Origin: an uncultured Vampirovibrio sp.
GTDB lineage: Bacteria > Cyanobacteriota > Vampirovibrionia > Gastranaerophilales > Gastranaerophilaceae
NCBI GenBank assembly: GCA_910583875.1
Contig: CAJTXT010000003.1
Coordinates: 62,001-126,000 of the forward strand
Direction of reading: 5' to 3'
Length of the DNA stretch: 64,000 bases
Under the pieces are notes generated by a model. It was given only the letters and a program-made list of their open reading frames with translations, made no database searches and had not been told where the DNA came from. The number at the start of each line of letters is the position of its first letter. The stretch's first letter is position 1. A program made the translations under genes and the position numbers. Positions 43,397 to 51,853 of this stretch are shown piece after piece.

Positions 43397-43442
43397 GCGG
43401 GACATTTATTCCTCCCAATAGTCCCGCTGCTTTTTCTTTTTT
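43397..43442 (+). terminator. Hairpin terminator between the repressor and umuC
   Basis: GCGGGAC (43397-43403) pairs with GTCCCGC (43421-43427) around a 17-nt loop, followed by a T-rich run ending 14 nt before the umuC ATG. Read-through or an internal start is needed to express umuC, so this may be a control point. Confidence 0.75.
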
Positions 43443-43456
43443 ATTTGGACTTGGTT

Positions 43457-44671
43457 ATGAAACAAAAAACAATAGCATTAGTTGACGGTAATAATTTTTT
43501 TGTAAGTTGCGAAACACTTATGAACCCTGATTTAAAAGGTAAACCTGTTTGTGTTTTAAGTAATAATGACGGCTGTGTTATTGCTCGTTCAAATGAAGCG
43601 AAAAAACTCGGTATTAAAATGGGGGTACCTCTTTTTATGATAAAAAATATTTATAAAAATGTTGTTTATTTAAGTTCTGATTTTTCTCTTTATCATGAAA
43701 TCTCTCAACGAATGATGCAAATTCTTCAAAATTATTCTGATAAAGTTGATGTTTATTCTATAGATGAAGCTTTTTTAGATTTAACAGGTATGGATAAAGT
43801 GTTCAATATGACATTTGACGAATTAGCAAGAAAAATAAAAAATGATATTGCCATACAATTGGGTATATCTGTTTCTGTCGGAATTGCAAATTCTAAAACA
43901 CTTGCAAAGCTTGCAGCTCATAAAGCAAAAAAACTAAATGAAACTTATATTATAGAAAATCATTTAGCATCTTATGAACTTCAAAATATACCTGTAGAAG
44001 AAATATGGGGTGTTGGGCGTAATATTGCCAGAAGCTTAAGAAAATACGGTATTTTTTATGCAGATGAAATTTTATTAAAAGATGATAATTTCTACAAAAA
44101 AAATTATGGAAAAAAAGGACTAGAATTAAAATATGAGCTTGCGGGAAATAGCGTTATTCCTTTAACCGGAATAGAGGAAAAACCAAAATCTATACAAAGA
44201 ACAAGGGCATTTCCTGAATTTTCTACGGACAAAGATTATATAATGACTGAGCTTGAACTTCATTTGCATAATGTTTGTAAAAAGCTGCGTGAAAATAACC
44301 AGCAGACTTCATTAATATATGTAATGCTTAGAACTAAAGATTTTAGAGTTTTTATTAAAGAGGAAAAGCTTGATTTTATGACAGATTCTGAAATGGTGCT
44401 TATAAAAAAGGTAAAAAATCTATTTGAAGAAATCTTTATAGATGGTATTGTTTATCGTTCATCCGGTATTTTTGCAGGTAATCTTCAAGAAACAAAAAAA
44501 ATTCAGCTGGGCTTATTTGATATTCAAGAACAAAAGAAAGGAACAGGAATTTCTGTAATTTTGGATAAAATAGAAAATAAATATGGGAAAGGTGTTATTT
44601 CAATTGGTACTTCCGGCATAAGAGAAATTCAAAATAAACATAAAAGAATAATGAGATATCGTCCGTTTTAA
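43457..44671 (+). CDS. umuC: UmuC-like Y-family DNA polymerase
   Basis: Error-prone translesion polymerase. The 404-aa protein has the Y-family sites KTIALVDGNNFFVSCE (first Asp), CVLSNNDGCVIARSNEAKKLGIKMG and VDVYSIDEAFLDLTG (Asp-Glu), then the HhH part VEEIWGVGRNIARSLRKYG and the UmuC-type little-finger domain. SNNDGCVIARS is diagnostic of UmuC against DinB. ATG 43457 is taken; an in-frame TTG at 43445 adds four residues. No Shine-Dalgarno is seen, and a terminator hairpin stands just upstream, an unusual arrangement with its probable UmuD partner. Confidence 0.92.
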   Translation: MKQKTIALVDGNNFFVSCETLMNPDLKGKPVCVLSNNDGCVIARSNEAKKLGIKMGVPLFMIKNIYKNVVYLSSDFSLYHEISQRMMQILQNYSDKVDVYSIDEAFLDLTGMDKVFNMTFDELARKIKNDIAIQLGISVSVGIANSKTLAKLAAHKAKKLNETYIIENHLASYELQNIPVEEIWGVGRNIARSLRKYGIFYADEILLKDDNFYKKNYGKKGLELKYELAGNSVIPLTGIEEKPKSIQRTRAFPEFSTDKDYIMTELELHLHNVCKKLRENNQQTSLIYVMLRTKDFRVFIKEEKLDFMTDSEMVLIKKVKNLFEEIFIDGIVYRSSGIFAGNLQETKKIQLGLFDIQEQKKGTGISVILDKIENKYGKGVISIGTSGIREIQNKHKRIMRYRPF

Positions 44672-44748
44672 CTTACTTTACATATCATATATTTTTATTG
44701 GAAAGAGTATTAATTCTGTGATATAAAAAAATAAGAGGGGATAGTTAT

Positions 44749-45591
44749 TTGAAAAAGAGATTTAATAAACCTTTTATATTCTTTTTAATTATGAACTTTT
44801 TTATCTGTTCCAATCTTTCGTATGCGGAGGTTATTCATCTTGGACCTGTTGAAAAAAATGAGATTAAATTAAATTCAAAAGAAAATGAATATAATAAACA
44901 TCTAGTTATTCAAGATAAGGATGTTATTGAAGATTTAATCAAAATGCAAAAGGAAGAAGAAGTAAAAGATATTGAACTTTTATGGCGAGCAACTATTGAT
45001 AATAATACACTTATAAAGTTTACAATGAATAAGCTGAATACACCTGAATCTCAAAGAAGGTTGCATTCTTCATTAATGGCAAAGGGTTTGTCTTCTTTAA
45101 TATATGGAGCAAGCTTTATCCCTATGTTTACAGGGTCAAATGCAATGATGCAATCTGCTTCTTTTTCAGCTGGACGTTTAGCTAATAACTTTTTAAATAA
45201 AGAAGCGTCTGCTGGTCAGCAAGCACCGATTACAGATACTGAATTAATACAGCTTGCAGGTACAATTGAAGAACTTCAAGAAAAAATAATTTCTTCTTAT
45301 TATGAATATAAAGGAGCTTTAAATAAGCTTAAAGATACTCGTGCAAGAATTATTTTGTATAATAAAAACTATTCTAATGCTTTAAAAAATAATTCTATAA
45401 CAGAGCTTATTGTCTCATCGGCATTATATGAAGAAATGCAATTACAGGAATATAAACAAGAGCAAGAAGCTAAAAAGTGTTATTTATCTTTAGAACGTCT
45501 TGCAGGTAAAAAGACGGTTGATAGTTTAATTCTTTCTCAATATGCTTTGCGAAACCAGTTAATTAATAAGGAAAGTATAAGTAAACAATGA
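44749..45591 (+). CDS. Exported coiled-coil protein, first of a paralogous pair
   Basis: A 280-aa protein with a signal peptide (hydrophobic residues 8-22, cleavage near LSYAEV). The mature part is helical. ELLWRATIDNNTLIKFTMNKLNTP near residue 85 and the C-terminal coiled coil (ALYEEMQLQEYKQEQEAKKCYLSLERLAGKKTVDSL) have counterparts in the next gene. The C-terminal half has the helix pattern of TolC-type outer-membrane efflux proteins, without their beta strands. TTG start with AGAGGGG 8 nt upstream. The stop overlaps the next start by 4 bp. Function unknown; it may be a periplasmic partner of its paralogue. Confidence 0.65.
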   Translation: MKKRFNKPFIFFLIMNFFICSNLSYAEVIHLGPVEKNEIKLNSKENEYNKHLVIQDKDVIEDLIKMQKEEEVKDIELLWRATIDNNTLIKFTMNKLNTPESQRRLHSSLMAKGLSSLIYGASFIPMFTGSNAMMQSASFSAGRLANNFLNKEASAGQQAPITDTELIQLAGTIEELQEKIISSYYEYKGALNKLKDTRARIILYNKNYSNALKNNSITELIVSSALYEEMQLQEYKQEQEAKKCYLSLERLAGKKTVDSLILSQYALRNQLINKESISKQ

Positions 45592-46457
45592 AAAAATATC
45601 TGACATTATTAGGAATATATTTGATATTTTCTTCAAGTGTAAATGCTTTAACAGAAGAAGAATTAACTGCGCCTAAAAAACCTGCATATCGTTTAGGGGT
45701 TACTTATGATATTGAAAAAGAGTATAAAGTTACAGATATATCGCAAACCCAAAAAGAAAAAACAGCTTCTTATGAAAGAGAATATATAAAGAATTCTACT
45801 TATGCAGATAGTTCTTTAAAAGATTTATCTAATGAAATTTCAAAACTGCTTTCTATTGAAAAAGAAGAAATGCTTGAGCATATTCAAATTTTATGGGCTG
45901 GAGCGGCGTTAAAAAGTGAGACAATAAAATTTGCGTTATATAAATTATCAAATCCAGATGCAGATAAACCGGATGAAACAATTATAAAAAAGATTATAAG
46001 GCCGTTATCAACGGCATCCTCAATTGCAGGTGCAGGCTTGGGCGACCCTTTTAGTGCTACAGCTGCATTAGTAAGCGGTCATTTAATGAATGCATTATCT
46101 TTCAATGATAAAGACTTAAACTATAAATATACAAAAGTTACTGATGCAGATATGATTGTGCTTATAACAAAAGTTGATAATATGCAGAAAAAAGTTATTG
46201 ATTTATATTTTGATTATATGACTGAGTATAATTTACTTTCATTATGCGAAAAAAACTTAAAAAAGCGTGAAGAACGATACAATATGTCTGTATATGAAAC
46301 ACAAGAACAATTATTAATTGCGGATGCTTATTATCGTTCTGCAATAGATTATAAAGCTAGATTAGAGCTAGAATTTCTAGAAACAAGAGCTGCACTTGAA
46401 CAGCTTGTTGGTATAGAAGCGCTTGTTGAATTTGAGAAACTGCTAATAAATAATTAA
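45588..46457 (+). CDS. Exported coiled-coil protein, second of a paralogous pair
   Basis: A 289-aa protein with a signal peptide (cleavage near SVNALTEE, residue 20). It is related to the preceding gene: IQILWAGAALKSETIKFALYKLSNP aligns with ELLWRATIDNNTLIKFTMNKLNTP, and both share a Gly/Ala-rich middle and a closing coiled coil with RAALEQLVGIEALVEF. The helix DAYYRSAIDYKARLELEFLETRAALEQLVG is close to the TolC/OMF consensus. It overlaps the first gene by 4 bp (ATGA), and its end overlaps the convergent relA/spoT gene by 4 bp. A gene duplication is the likely origin. Confidence 0.65.
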   Translation: MKKYLTLLGIYLIFSSSVNALTEEELTAPKKPAYRLGVTYDIEKEYKVTDISQTQKEKTASYEREYIKNSTYADSSLKDLSNEISKLLSIEKEEMLEHIQILWAGAALKSETIKFALYKLSNPDADKPDETIIKKIIRPLSTASSIAGAGLGDPFSATAALVSGHLMNALSFNDKDLNYKYTKVTDADMIVLITKVDNMQKKVIDLYFDYMTEYNLLSLCEKNLKKREERYNMSVYETQEQLLIADAYYRSAIDYKARLELEFLETRAALEQLVGIEALVEFEKLLINN

Positions 46458-48658
46458 TTAGGTTTCTTTTTCGCTTTTGTTTTTTGTTTTAATTCCGGTG
46501 CTGCCTTAATCTTTGTATTCATTTGTATTCTTTTAACGGAATGAACATCCGGTAAAGATTGGAATGCATTAATTACACTATTTAACTTATCAATGCCGTT
46601 AACTTCAACACCAAGTTCTATAATACCAACTTTTTTGGCATAATTAGTTTTTACGTTTGCGTATGTAATATTTGTTCCACAGTCAGCAGCTTTAATTAAA
46701 ATATCCTTTAACATACCAAGCTTATCAACACAATTAATACGGATAGAAGTAACGTAGGTTTTATTTGGTGTTTCATTATTTTTCCAGCTGATTTTCATTA
46801 GACGTTCTTCTGGTACTGTATCTAAAGAAGGGCAATCAATTCTATGAATAGAAACACCTTTGCCTCTTGTAACAACGCCAACGATGTGTTCTCCTGGTAC
46901 AGGTGAACAGCATTTTGCAAAACTGTATAGCATTCCCTCAAGTCCTGCTATTTCATCTTTATATTGGCTTTTCTTTTTATTTGAGATGTATTGGTTTTCA
47001 TCTTCTTCTTGAGGTTTCTTTATTTTACTTGTAACTTTATTTATTGTTGTTTCACCATTGCCTAATGCAGCAAGTAAATCATCAATTGATACATAGTTTA
47101 AAATTTTTGCTATTTCAAGTAATGTACCGTTCTTAATATTTTCATCATAAACTGCTTTTGTTAGTTCTTGTTCAAGCATATTTCTGCCGTGGATAATATG
47201 CTCATCTCTGTTATGTTTCTTAAACCATTGTCTAATACGTGATTGTGCTTGTTTTGTTACTGCAAATTTTAGCCAATGCAGTTTAGGTGTTCCTGTTTTA
47301 GATGTGAATAATTCTACAATATCGCCATTATTTAATTTCGCATCAAGCTGTGCAATTCTTCCGTTAATTAGAGCACCTGTTGTTTTGTACCCAACTTCTG
47401 AGTGAATTCTAAAAGCGAAGTCAATTGGTGTTGCATTTTGGGGTAAATCAATAATATCTCCCATTGGAGTAAATACAAATACTTGGTTACCGAATAAGTC
47501 GATTTTAACTTTTTCTACAAATTCATTTGCATTTGAAGATTCTTTTTCAAGTTCTATCATTTGGGACATCCAAGAAAATTTAATATCATCTTCAGAAGAT
47601 GCTTTTATCGAGCCTGATTCTTTATACTTCCAATGAGCAGCAACCCCATATTCTGCAATCTTGTGCATCTCTTTTGTTCTTATTTGAACTTCAAGCGGTT
47701 TTTGCTTTGGGCCGATTACTGATGTATGTAATGATTTATAACCGTTACCTTTTGGCATTGCTATGTAGTCCTTAAAACGACCTGGTATTGGTTTAAATAA
47801 TGAGTGAATAATACCTAATACTTCATAACACTGTCTTTCGCTGTCAACAATAACCCTTACTGCTGTAATATCATATAGGTCATTAAATGCAACATTTAAT
47901 CTTTGCATTTTTTTATAAATACTGTAATAATGTTTCGCTCTGCCTGTTATTTCTGCGTTGATTTCATTACGATGCAAGCTTTCTGAAATTTCATCAATTA
48001 ATAGTTTAACTGTATTTTCTCTTTCTATTTTCTTTTGAGCAACAAGCTGTGCTATTTCAAAATATTTTTCAGGATTTAAGTATCGAAGTGATAAATCTTC
48101 CAATTCTGCTTTTATTTTACCGATACCTAAACGATTTGCTAATGGTGCAAAAATATCCAAAGTTTCTTGTGCTATACGTATCTGTTTTGCCGGTGCCATA
48201 TACTTTAATGTACGCATATTATGAAGCCTGTCTGCAAGTTTTAAGAAAATTACACGTACATCTTTTGCCATTGCGACAAACATTCGTCTAAAATTTTCTG
48301 CTTGACGTTCTTCTTTTGATTTGAATTGGAATTTATCTAATTTTGTTACACCAAGTACAAGGTTTAAAACATCTTCACCAAATTCGCTGCCAAGCTGTTC
48401 TGCTGTTATGCCTGTATCTTCAATAGTATCATGCAAAATCGACGCCATTAATGTATGCTTATCAACTTTTAGTGTTGCTAAAATTTTAGTTACTTCTACA
48501 GGGTGAATAATATATGGTTCTTCACTTACTCTATATTGTCCTGCATGTAGTTTTTCAGCAAATTTATATGCTTTATAAATTTCTTGAATATCTTCTTCGC
48601 TTCTATTTTGTTCTCTTAGAATTTTTTCTAAACCTGTAAATAAATCTTCTTGTTCCAT
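46454..48658 (-). CDS. Bifunctional (p)ppGpp synthetase/hydrolase
   Basis: A 734-aa RelA/SpoT homologue. The HD hydrolase domain is intact (YIIHPVEV ... ASILHDTIEDTG ... FLKLADRLHNMRTL). The synthetase domain has KHYYSIYKKM, DITAVRVIVD, RFKDYIAMPKGNGYKSLHTSV, with the RxKD motif of bifunctional enzymes. TGS (VFVFTPMGDIIDLPQNATPIDFAFRIHSEVG), the zinc-finger region with FAKCCSPVPGEHIVGVVTRGKGVSIHRIDC and a C-terminal ACT domain follow. It is the single long RSH in the window and controls the stringent response. CAGGAAAT lies before the ATG. Confidence 0.95.
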   Translation of the reverse strand: MEQEDLFTGLEKILREQNRSEEDIQEIYKAYKFAEKLHAGQYRVSEEPYIIHPVEVTKILATLKVDKHTLMASILHDTIEDTGITAEQLGSEFGEDVLNLVLGVTKLDKFQFKSKEERQAENFRRMFVAMAKDVRVIFLKLADRLHNMRTLKYMAPAKQIRIAQETLDIFAPLANRLGIGKIKAELEDLSLRYLNPEKYFEIAQLVAQKKIERENTVKLLIDEISESLHRNEINAEITGRAKHYYSIYKKMQRLNVAFNDLYDITAVRVIVDSERQCYEVLGIIHSLFKPIPGRFKDYIAMPKGNGYKSLHTSVIGPKQKPLEVQIRTKEMHKIAEYGVAAHWKYKESGSIKASSEDDIKFSWMSQMIELEKESSNANEFVEKVKIDLFGNQVFVFTPMGDIIDLPQNATPIDFAFRIHSEVGYKTTGALINGRIAQLDAKLNNGDIVELFTSKTGTPKLHWLKFAVTKQAQSRIRQWFKKHNRDEHIIHGRNMLEQELTKAVYDENIKNGTLLEIAKILNYVSIDDLLAALGNGETTINKVTSKIKKPQEEDENQYISNKKKSQYKDEIAGLEGMLYSFAKCCSPVPGEHIVGVVTRGKGVSIHRIDCPSLDTVPEERLMKISWKNNETPNKTYVTSIRINCVDKLGMLKDILIKAADCGTNITYANVKTNYAKKVGIIELGVEVNGIDKLNSVINAFQSLPDVHSVKRIQMNTKIKAAPELKQKTKAKKKPN

Positions 48659-48745
48659 ATTATTTCCTGCAGTTTAATATGACTTAATTTTACAATGTAA
48701 TTCCCATTTTTTCCATAAAAATATCAATACTTACTTCAATTGATG

Positions 48746-48757
48746 TATAATTTTTAT
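48746..48757 (+). promoter_or_regulatory. Leaderless -10 region of the DUF167 gene
   Basis: TATAAT at 48746-48751, 6 nt, then ATG at 48758. No Shine-Dalgarno. A TTG further upstream (48740) would place the -10 inside the coding region and is rejected. Confidence 0.65.
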
Positions 48758-49084
48758 ATGCTACAAGTTAATTCTATTTTACAAATAGTTCAAGACGGAG
48801 TAATTTTCAATGTAAAATTAGTTCCTAATTCTTCGTTTAGTAAAATTGTTGATTATACAGAAGAATATGTAAGAATAAAAATTTCATCTCCGCCTATAGA
48901 AAATAAAGCTAATAAAGAATTAATAGCTTTTTGCTCAAAATTATTTAATGTTAATAAATCAAAAATAAGTATTGTTTCTGGTGAAAAATCAAAGTTAAAA
49001 AAAGTTTTAATACAAGATGCTAATATGGAGGAACTTTCACAAAAACTTATTTTTGTGTTAGACTCAATTCATAAAGAAAAATAA
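48758..49084 (+). CDS. YggU-family (DUF167) protein
   Basis: A 108-aa protein of the DUF167/YggU family, small alpha/beta proteins of unknown function found in most lineages. The family features are FNVKLVPNSSFSKIVDY, VRIKISSPPIENKANKELIAFCSKLFNVNKSKISIVSGEKSKLKKVLI. Typical length about 95-100. It has a leaderless start. secG follows 11 bp later, so the two form an operon. Cyanobacteria and relatives often carry it next to secretion or division genes; no role is established. Confidence 0.88.
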   Translation: MLQVNSILQIVQDGVIFNVKLVPNSSFSKIVDYTEEYVRIKISSPPIENKANKELIAFCSKLFNVNKSKISIVSGEKSKLKKVLIQDANMEELSQKLIFVLDSIHKEK

Positions 49085-49095
49085 GGAAATTATAA

Positions 49096-49320
49096 ATGCT
49101 AACTACAATTTGGATTATTCAGATAATAACAGCAGTTTTATTAATATTATTAGTTTTATTGCATTCACCAAAAGGTGATGGTTTAGGTGCTATAGGTGGT
49201 GCTGCTAACTTATTTACATCTCAAAAAAGTGCAGAAAAGGGTTTGAACCATTTTACTTATGTTCTTTCTGCTATTTTCTTGATTTGTTCTTTTATTACTG
49301 GATATCATTTATTTGGCTAA
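49096..49320 (+). CDS. secG: Preprotein translocase subunit SecG
   Basis: A 74-aa protein with two membrane helices (about 5-22 and 52-70) and the SecG loop HSPKGDGLGAIGGAANLFTSQKSAEKGLNHFTYVLSAIF. It supports SecYE-dependent export. Length is typical. GGAAA lies before the ATG. The last codons (LFG and stop) lie inside the left arm of the following 148-bp palindrome. Confidence 0.93.
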   Translation: MLTTIWIIQIITAVLLILLVLLHSPKGDGLGAIGGAANLFTSQKSAEKGLNHFTYVLSAIFLICSFITGYHLFG

Positions 49321-49455
49321 AAATTAAAGAATAAAAACAAATATATAAGTTGTTACTTTTGAAGTCCATTGATTTTAGGAATCGCGAAATCACAGGACGA
49401 AAAGGTAACAGCTTAATATTATTTGTTTTTATTCTTTAATTTTTAGCCAAATAAA
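49308..49455. terminator. 148-bp palindrome at the secG end, with shared 35-bp core
   Basis: Arms 49308-49342 and 49421-49455 are perfect inverted 35-mers; the left arm includes the last secG codons and its stop. Inner flanks also pair imperfectly. The centre 49364-49398 is the reverse complement of the core found at 6850-6884 and 49499-49533. The structure could end transcription of secG, but is far longer than needed. Confidence 0.75.
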
Positions 49456-49459
49456 TATA

Positions 49460-49573
49460 AATAAAAAAGAAGAAAAAACTATAAAATATCGTTTTCTCGT
49501 CCTGTGATTTCGCGATTCCTAAAATCAATGGACTTCAAAAACAATATTTTATAGTTTTTTCTTCTTTTTTATT
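49460..49573. terminator. 114-bp palindrome at the dut end, with shared 35-bp core
   Basis: Arms 49460-49489 and 49544-49573 are perfect inverted 30-mers; the right arm runs into the dut stop codon. The core 49499-49533 (GTCCTGTGATTT ... AAATCAATGGAC) is identical to the neighbouring copy in opposite direction. It follows the secG palindrome by only 4 bp, so each gene of the convergent pair has its own copy. Confidence 0.75.
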
Positions 49574-50006
49574 AAAAACCTGTAGAGCCAAAACCGCCTT
49601 CGCCTCGAACAGATTCAGAAAGTTCTGTAGTTACTTCAATTTCTGCTTTCTCAACTTTTGCAATTACCATTTGAGCAATTCTATCTTCCGGTTTAATTGT
49701 ATATTCTTCATTTGAAATATTAACTAATCCAACGCAAACTTCTCCTCTATAATCAGCATCAACTGTTCCTACCGCATTTATTAATGTAATACCATGTTTT
49801 ACTGATAAACCTGAACGTGCACGAATTTGTGCTTCATATTCTAACGGAATTTCAATTTTGATACCAGTTGGAACAAGAGTTCTTTCTAATGGTTTTAAAG
49901 TTATTTCTTTATCTATAGCTGCATATAAATCCATTCCGGAAGAACCTTCTGTTTTATATTCAGGTAAATGCTTATTATGAGGCATTCTTGTTATTTTCAT
50001 TTTCAT
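49572..50006 (-). CDS. dut: dUTP diphosphatase
   Basis: Hydrolyses dUTP to dUMP, keeping uracil out of DNA. The 144-aa trimeric dUTPase has all five motifs: GSSGMDLYA, RARSGLSVKHGI, NAVGTVDADYRGEV, RIAQMVI and the C-terminal RGEGGFGSTG. Length is normal. It is the last gene of the pxpA-yvcK-panB-panC operon, starting 5 bp after the preceding stop. The stop lies in a long palindrome. Confidence 0.96.
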   Translation of the reverse strand: MKMKITRMPHNKHLPEYKTEGSSGMDLYAAIDKEITLKPLERTLVPTGIKIEIPLEYEAQIRARSGLSVKHGITLINAVGTVDADYRGEVCVGLVNISNEEYTIKPEDRIAQMVIAKVEKAEIEVTTELSESVRGEGGFGSTGF

Positions 50007-50011
50007 ACTTT

Positions 50012-50986
50012 TTATTCTCCTTTTTGTTTTCCGTCAGATAATGAATATATTGGCTGTTTATTAGAAATAGTTAAATTTTTAGATAAATTATATTCACCTT
50101 TTAATATCATTGAATATTGATGTGTTGGTTTGTTATCGTAGGTAATTTTAAATCTATTTGTAACTATAAATTCATTAATAAAGTTTAATGATAAAATCGT
50201 ATCCATACAATCAAGTTCTCGTTCAAGATTTTCTATTTGAGAAATGGCACTTAGTACATAGCTATATGAAATTGAAATGCCATATTTCTTAAACTCCAGA
50301 ACAATGGAATCAAGAGTTGGTCTTATATAATATAAAAAGTCATCAACATAGTTAAAGTCTTTATACATTAAGAATAAATTTTTTCTATAATAACCTTTCT
50401 GCATAGGTTTTGAATAACTTATATTTTCAAGTAATCGTTTATTTACCCTCTTTTTCCATATTTCAACTTCTTGAAATGTTAATTCTAAATCATCTTGTTT
50501 TCTTTTTATTTTATTAACATGTGGTTGTATTATGAATAATAACTTAGAATTTTCCATAGGAGCTGCTGTAGTTTCAAATCCTGTAGTTGCCGGTGCAGAG
50601 GTTGGTCTAACTGCTCTTTTTCTATTCATTTTCCTTTTTTGAATTCTTCGTTCTTCTTCTTCCTGAAGTACTAAAATTCTTTCATATAAATGATTTATAA
50701 GAAAATCAAATATGAAACCAATTACAAGAGAAATACCTCCGATTATTGCAAGTGAAAAATCGGCAGAAACTCCTTCCGGACGATAAAAGGTGTTTACTAT
50801 TCTATATGGACCAATGAATAGCCAATTAAATAAATATAACCAATCAATTTCCAAACAGTTTAAAAACCAAAAAACGAATGATATAAAGGAATAAAAGAAA
50901 AATACGAAACGAAAAAATTTCACACCGTTCAAAATTTGTGCGAATCTTTCAAGTTTTTCCATTGTATTATTCTTTTTGTAAGCCAT
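50012..50986 (-). CDS. Membrane protein of unknown function
   Basis: A 324-aa protein. Two membrane helices (about 22-48 and 78-100) near the N-terminus are followed by a basic, Arg-rich stretch (EEEERRIQKRKMNRKRAVRP), a Thr/Ala linker and a mostly helical C-terminal part (about 150-300). The N-terminal MEKLERFAQIL is amphipathic. No domain is recognised. It lies 6 bp after panC and 5 bp before dut, in the same operon. A structural or regulatory role at the membrane is possible; nothing more can be said. Confidence 0.65.
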   Translation of the reverse strand: MAYKKNNTMEKLERFAQILNGVKFFRFVFFFYSFISFVFWFLNCLEIDWLYLFNWLFIGPYRIVNTFYRPEGVSADFSLAIIGGISLVIGFIFDFLINHLYERILVLQEEEERRIQKRKMNRKRAVRPTSAPATTGFETTAAPMENSKLLFIIQPHVNKIKRKQDDLELTFQEVEIWKKRVNKRLLENISYSKPMQKGYYRKNLFLMYKDFNYVDDFLYYIRPTLDSIVLEFKKYGISISYSYVLSAISQIENLERELDCMDTILSLNFINEFIVTNRFKITYDNKPTHQYSMILKGEYNLSKNLTISNKQPIYSLSDGKQKGE

Positions 50987-50992
50987 TTATCC

Positions 50993-51853
50993 TTATATTA
51001 TTATATTGTCAATCAACCTCGTTTTTCCCGATTTTGCTGCTATAGCAATAAGCGTATTTTGTTTTATATTATCAACTTTTTCAAAAGTGTCAAAATCGCG
51101 AAATTCTAAATATTCCATTTCTATATTTGGATTTAAAATTGAAATTGCAGTATCAAATAAAACATTAACATCTGTAATTCCTTTTTCATATAGACTTTTT
51201 ATTTGATTTAACGCTTTTGATATTGAAAGAGCATTTTCTCTTTCTTCTTGTGATAAATAAGTATTTCTTGAACTTAAAGCAAGTCCGTCTTCTTCTCTGA
51301 CAATAGGGCAAGGAACTATTGTTAGATTTAAGTTCAAATCTTTAACCATTCTTTTTAGAATAAATAATTGCTGAGCATCTTTTAATCCAAAAAATGCATA
51401 ATCCGGAGTTGTAATATTAAATAGTTTTAAAACAACAGTTGCAACGCCGTCAAAGTGTCCCGGTCTTGCTTTCCCGCATAGACAATCTACAAGGTTATAC
51501 GGCGGGCATACAAAGGTTAGATCTGTATTTGAAAGTCTTATATTGTCACCATACATTTCTTTTGGTGTTGGTGCAAAAACAGCATCAGCCCCTATTTCAT
51601 TACAAAGCTGCATATCTGATTCAATTGTTCTTGGATATTTATCAAAATCTTCATTTGGACCAAATTGAATAGGGTTTACAAAAACGCTTACAATAACTTT
51701 ATCACAAGTTTCTTTAGCTTTTTTTATTAAAGAAGCGTGTCCTTTATGTAATGCACCCATTGTTGGAACTAATCCAATTGTTAGTCCTTGTCTTTTCCAC
51801 TCTATAATATTTTGTCTTACATCTGAAATTTTATTTAATAAGATTGTATTCAA
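50993..51853 (-). CDS. panC: Pantothenate synthetase
   Basis: Joins pantoate and beta-alanine with ATP. The protein has the HIGH-type motif PTMGALHKGHASL, then VIVSVFVNPIQFGPNEDFDKYPRT, FDGVATVVLKLFNI, DYAFFGLKDAQQLFILKRMV and IVREEDGLALSSRNTYL, all conserved. A start at TTG 51853 gives 286 aa, close to the family length, and is preceded by GAGAGGG. Longer frames with ATG at 51871 or 51946 lie deep in panB. This start overlaps panB by 23 bp. Operon with panB. Confidence 0.92.
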   Translation of the reverse strand: MNTILLNKISDVRQNIIEWKRQGLTIGLVPTMGALHKGHASLIKKAKETCDKVIVSVFVNPIQFGPNEDFDKYPRTIESDMQLCNEIGADAVFAPTPKEMYGDNIRLSNTDLTFVCPPYNLVDCLCGKARPGHFDGVATVVLKLFNITTPDYAFFGLKDAQQLFILKRMVKDLNLNLTIVPCPIVREEDGLALSSRNTYLSQEERENALSISKALNQIKSLYEKGITDVNVLFDTAISILNPNIEMEYLEFRDFDTFEKVDNIKQNTLIAIAAKSGKTRLIDNIII

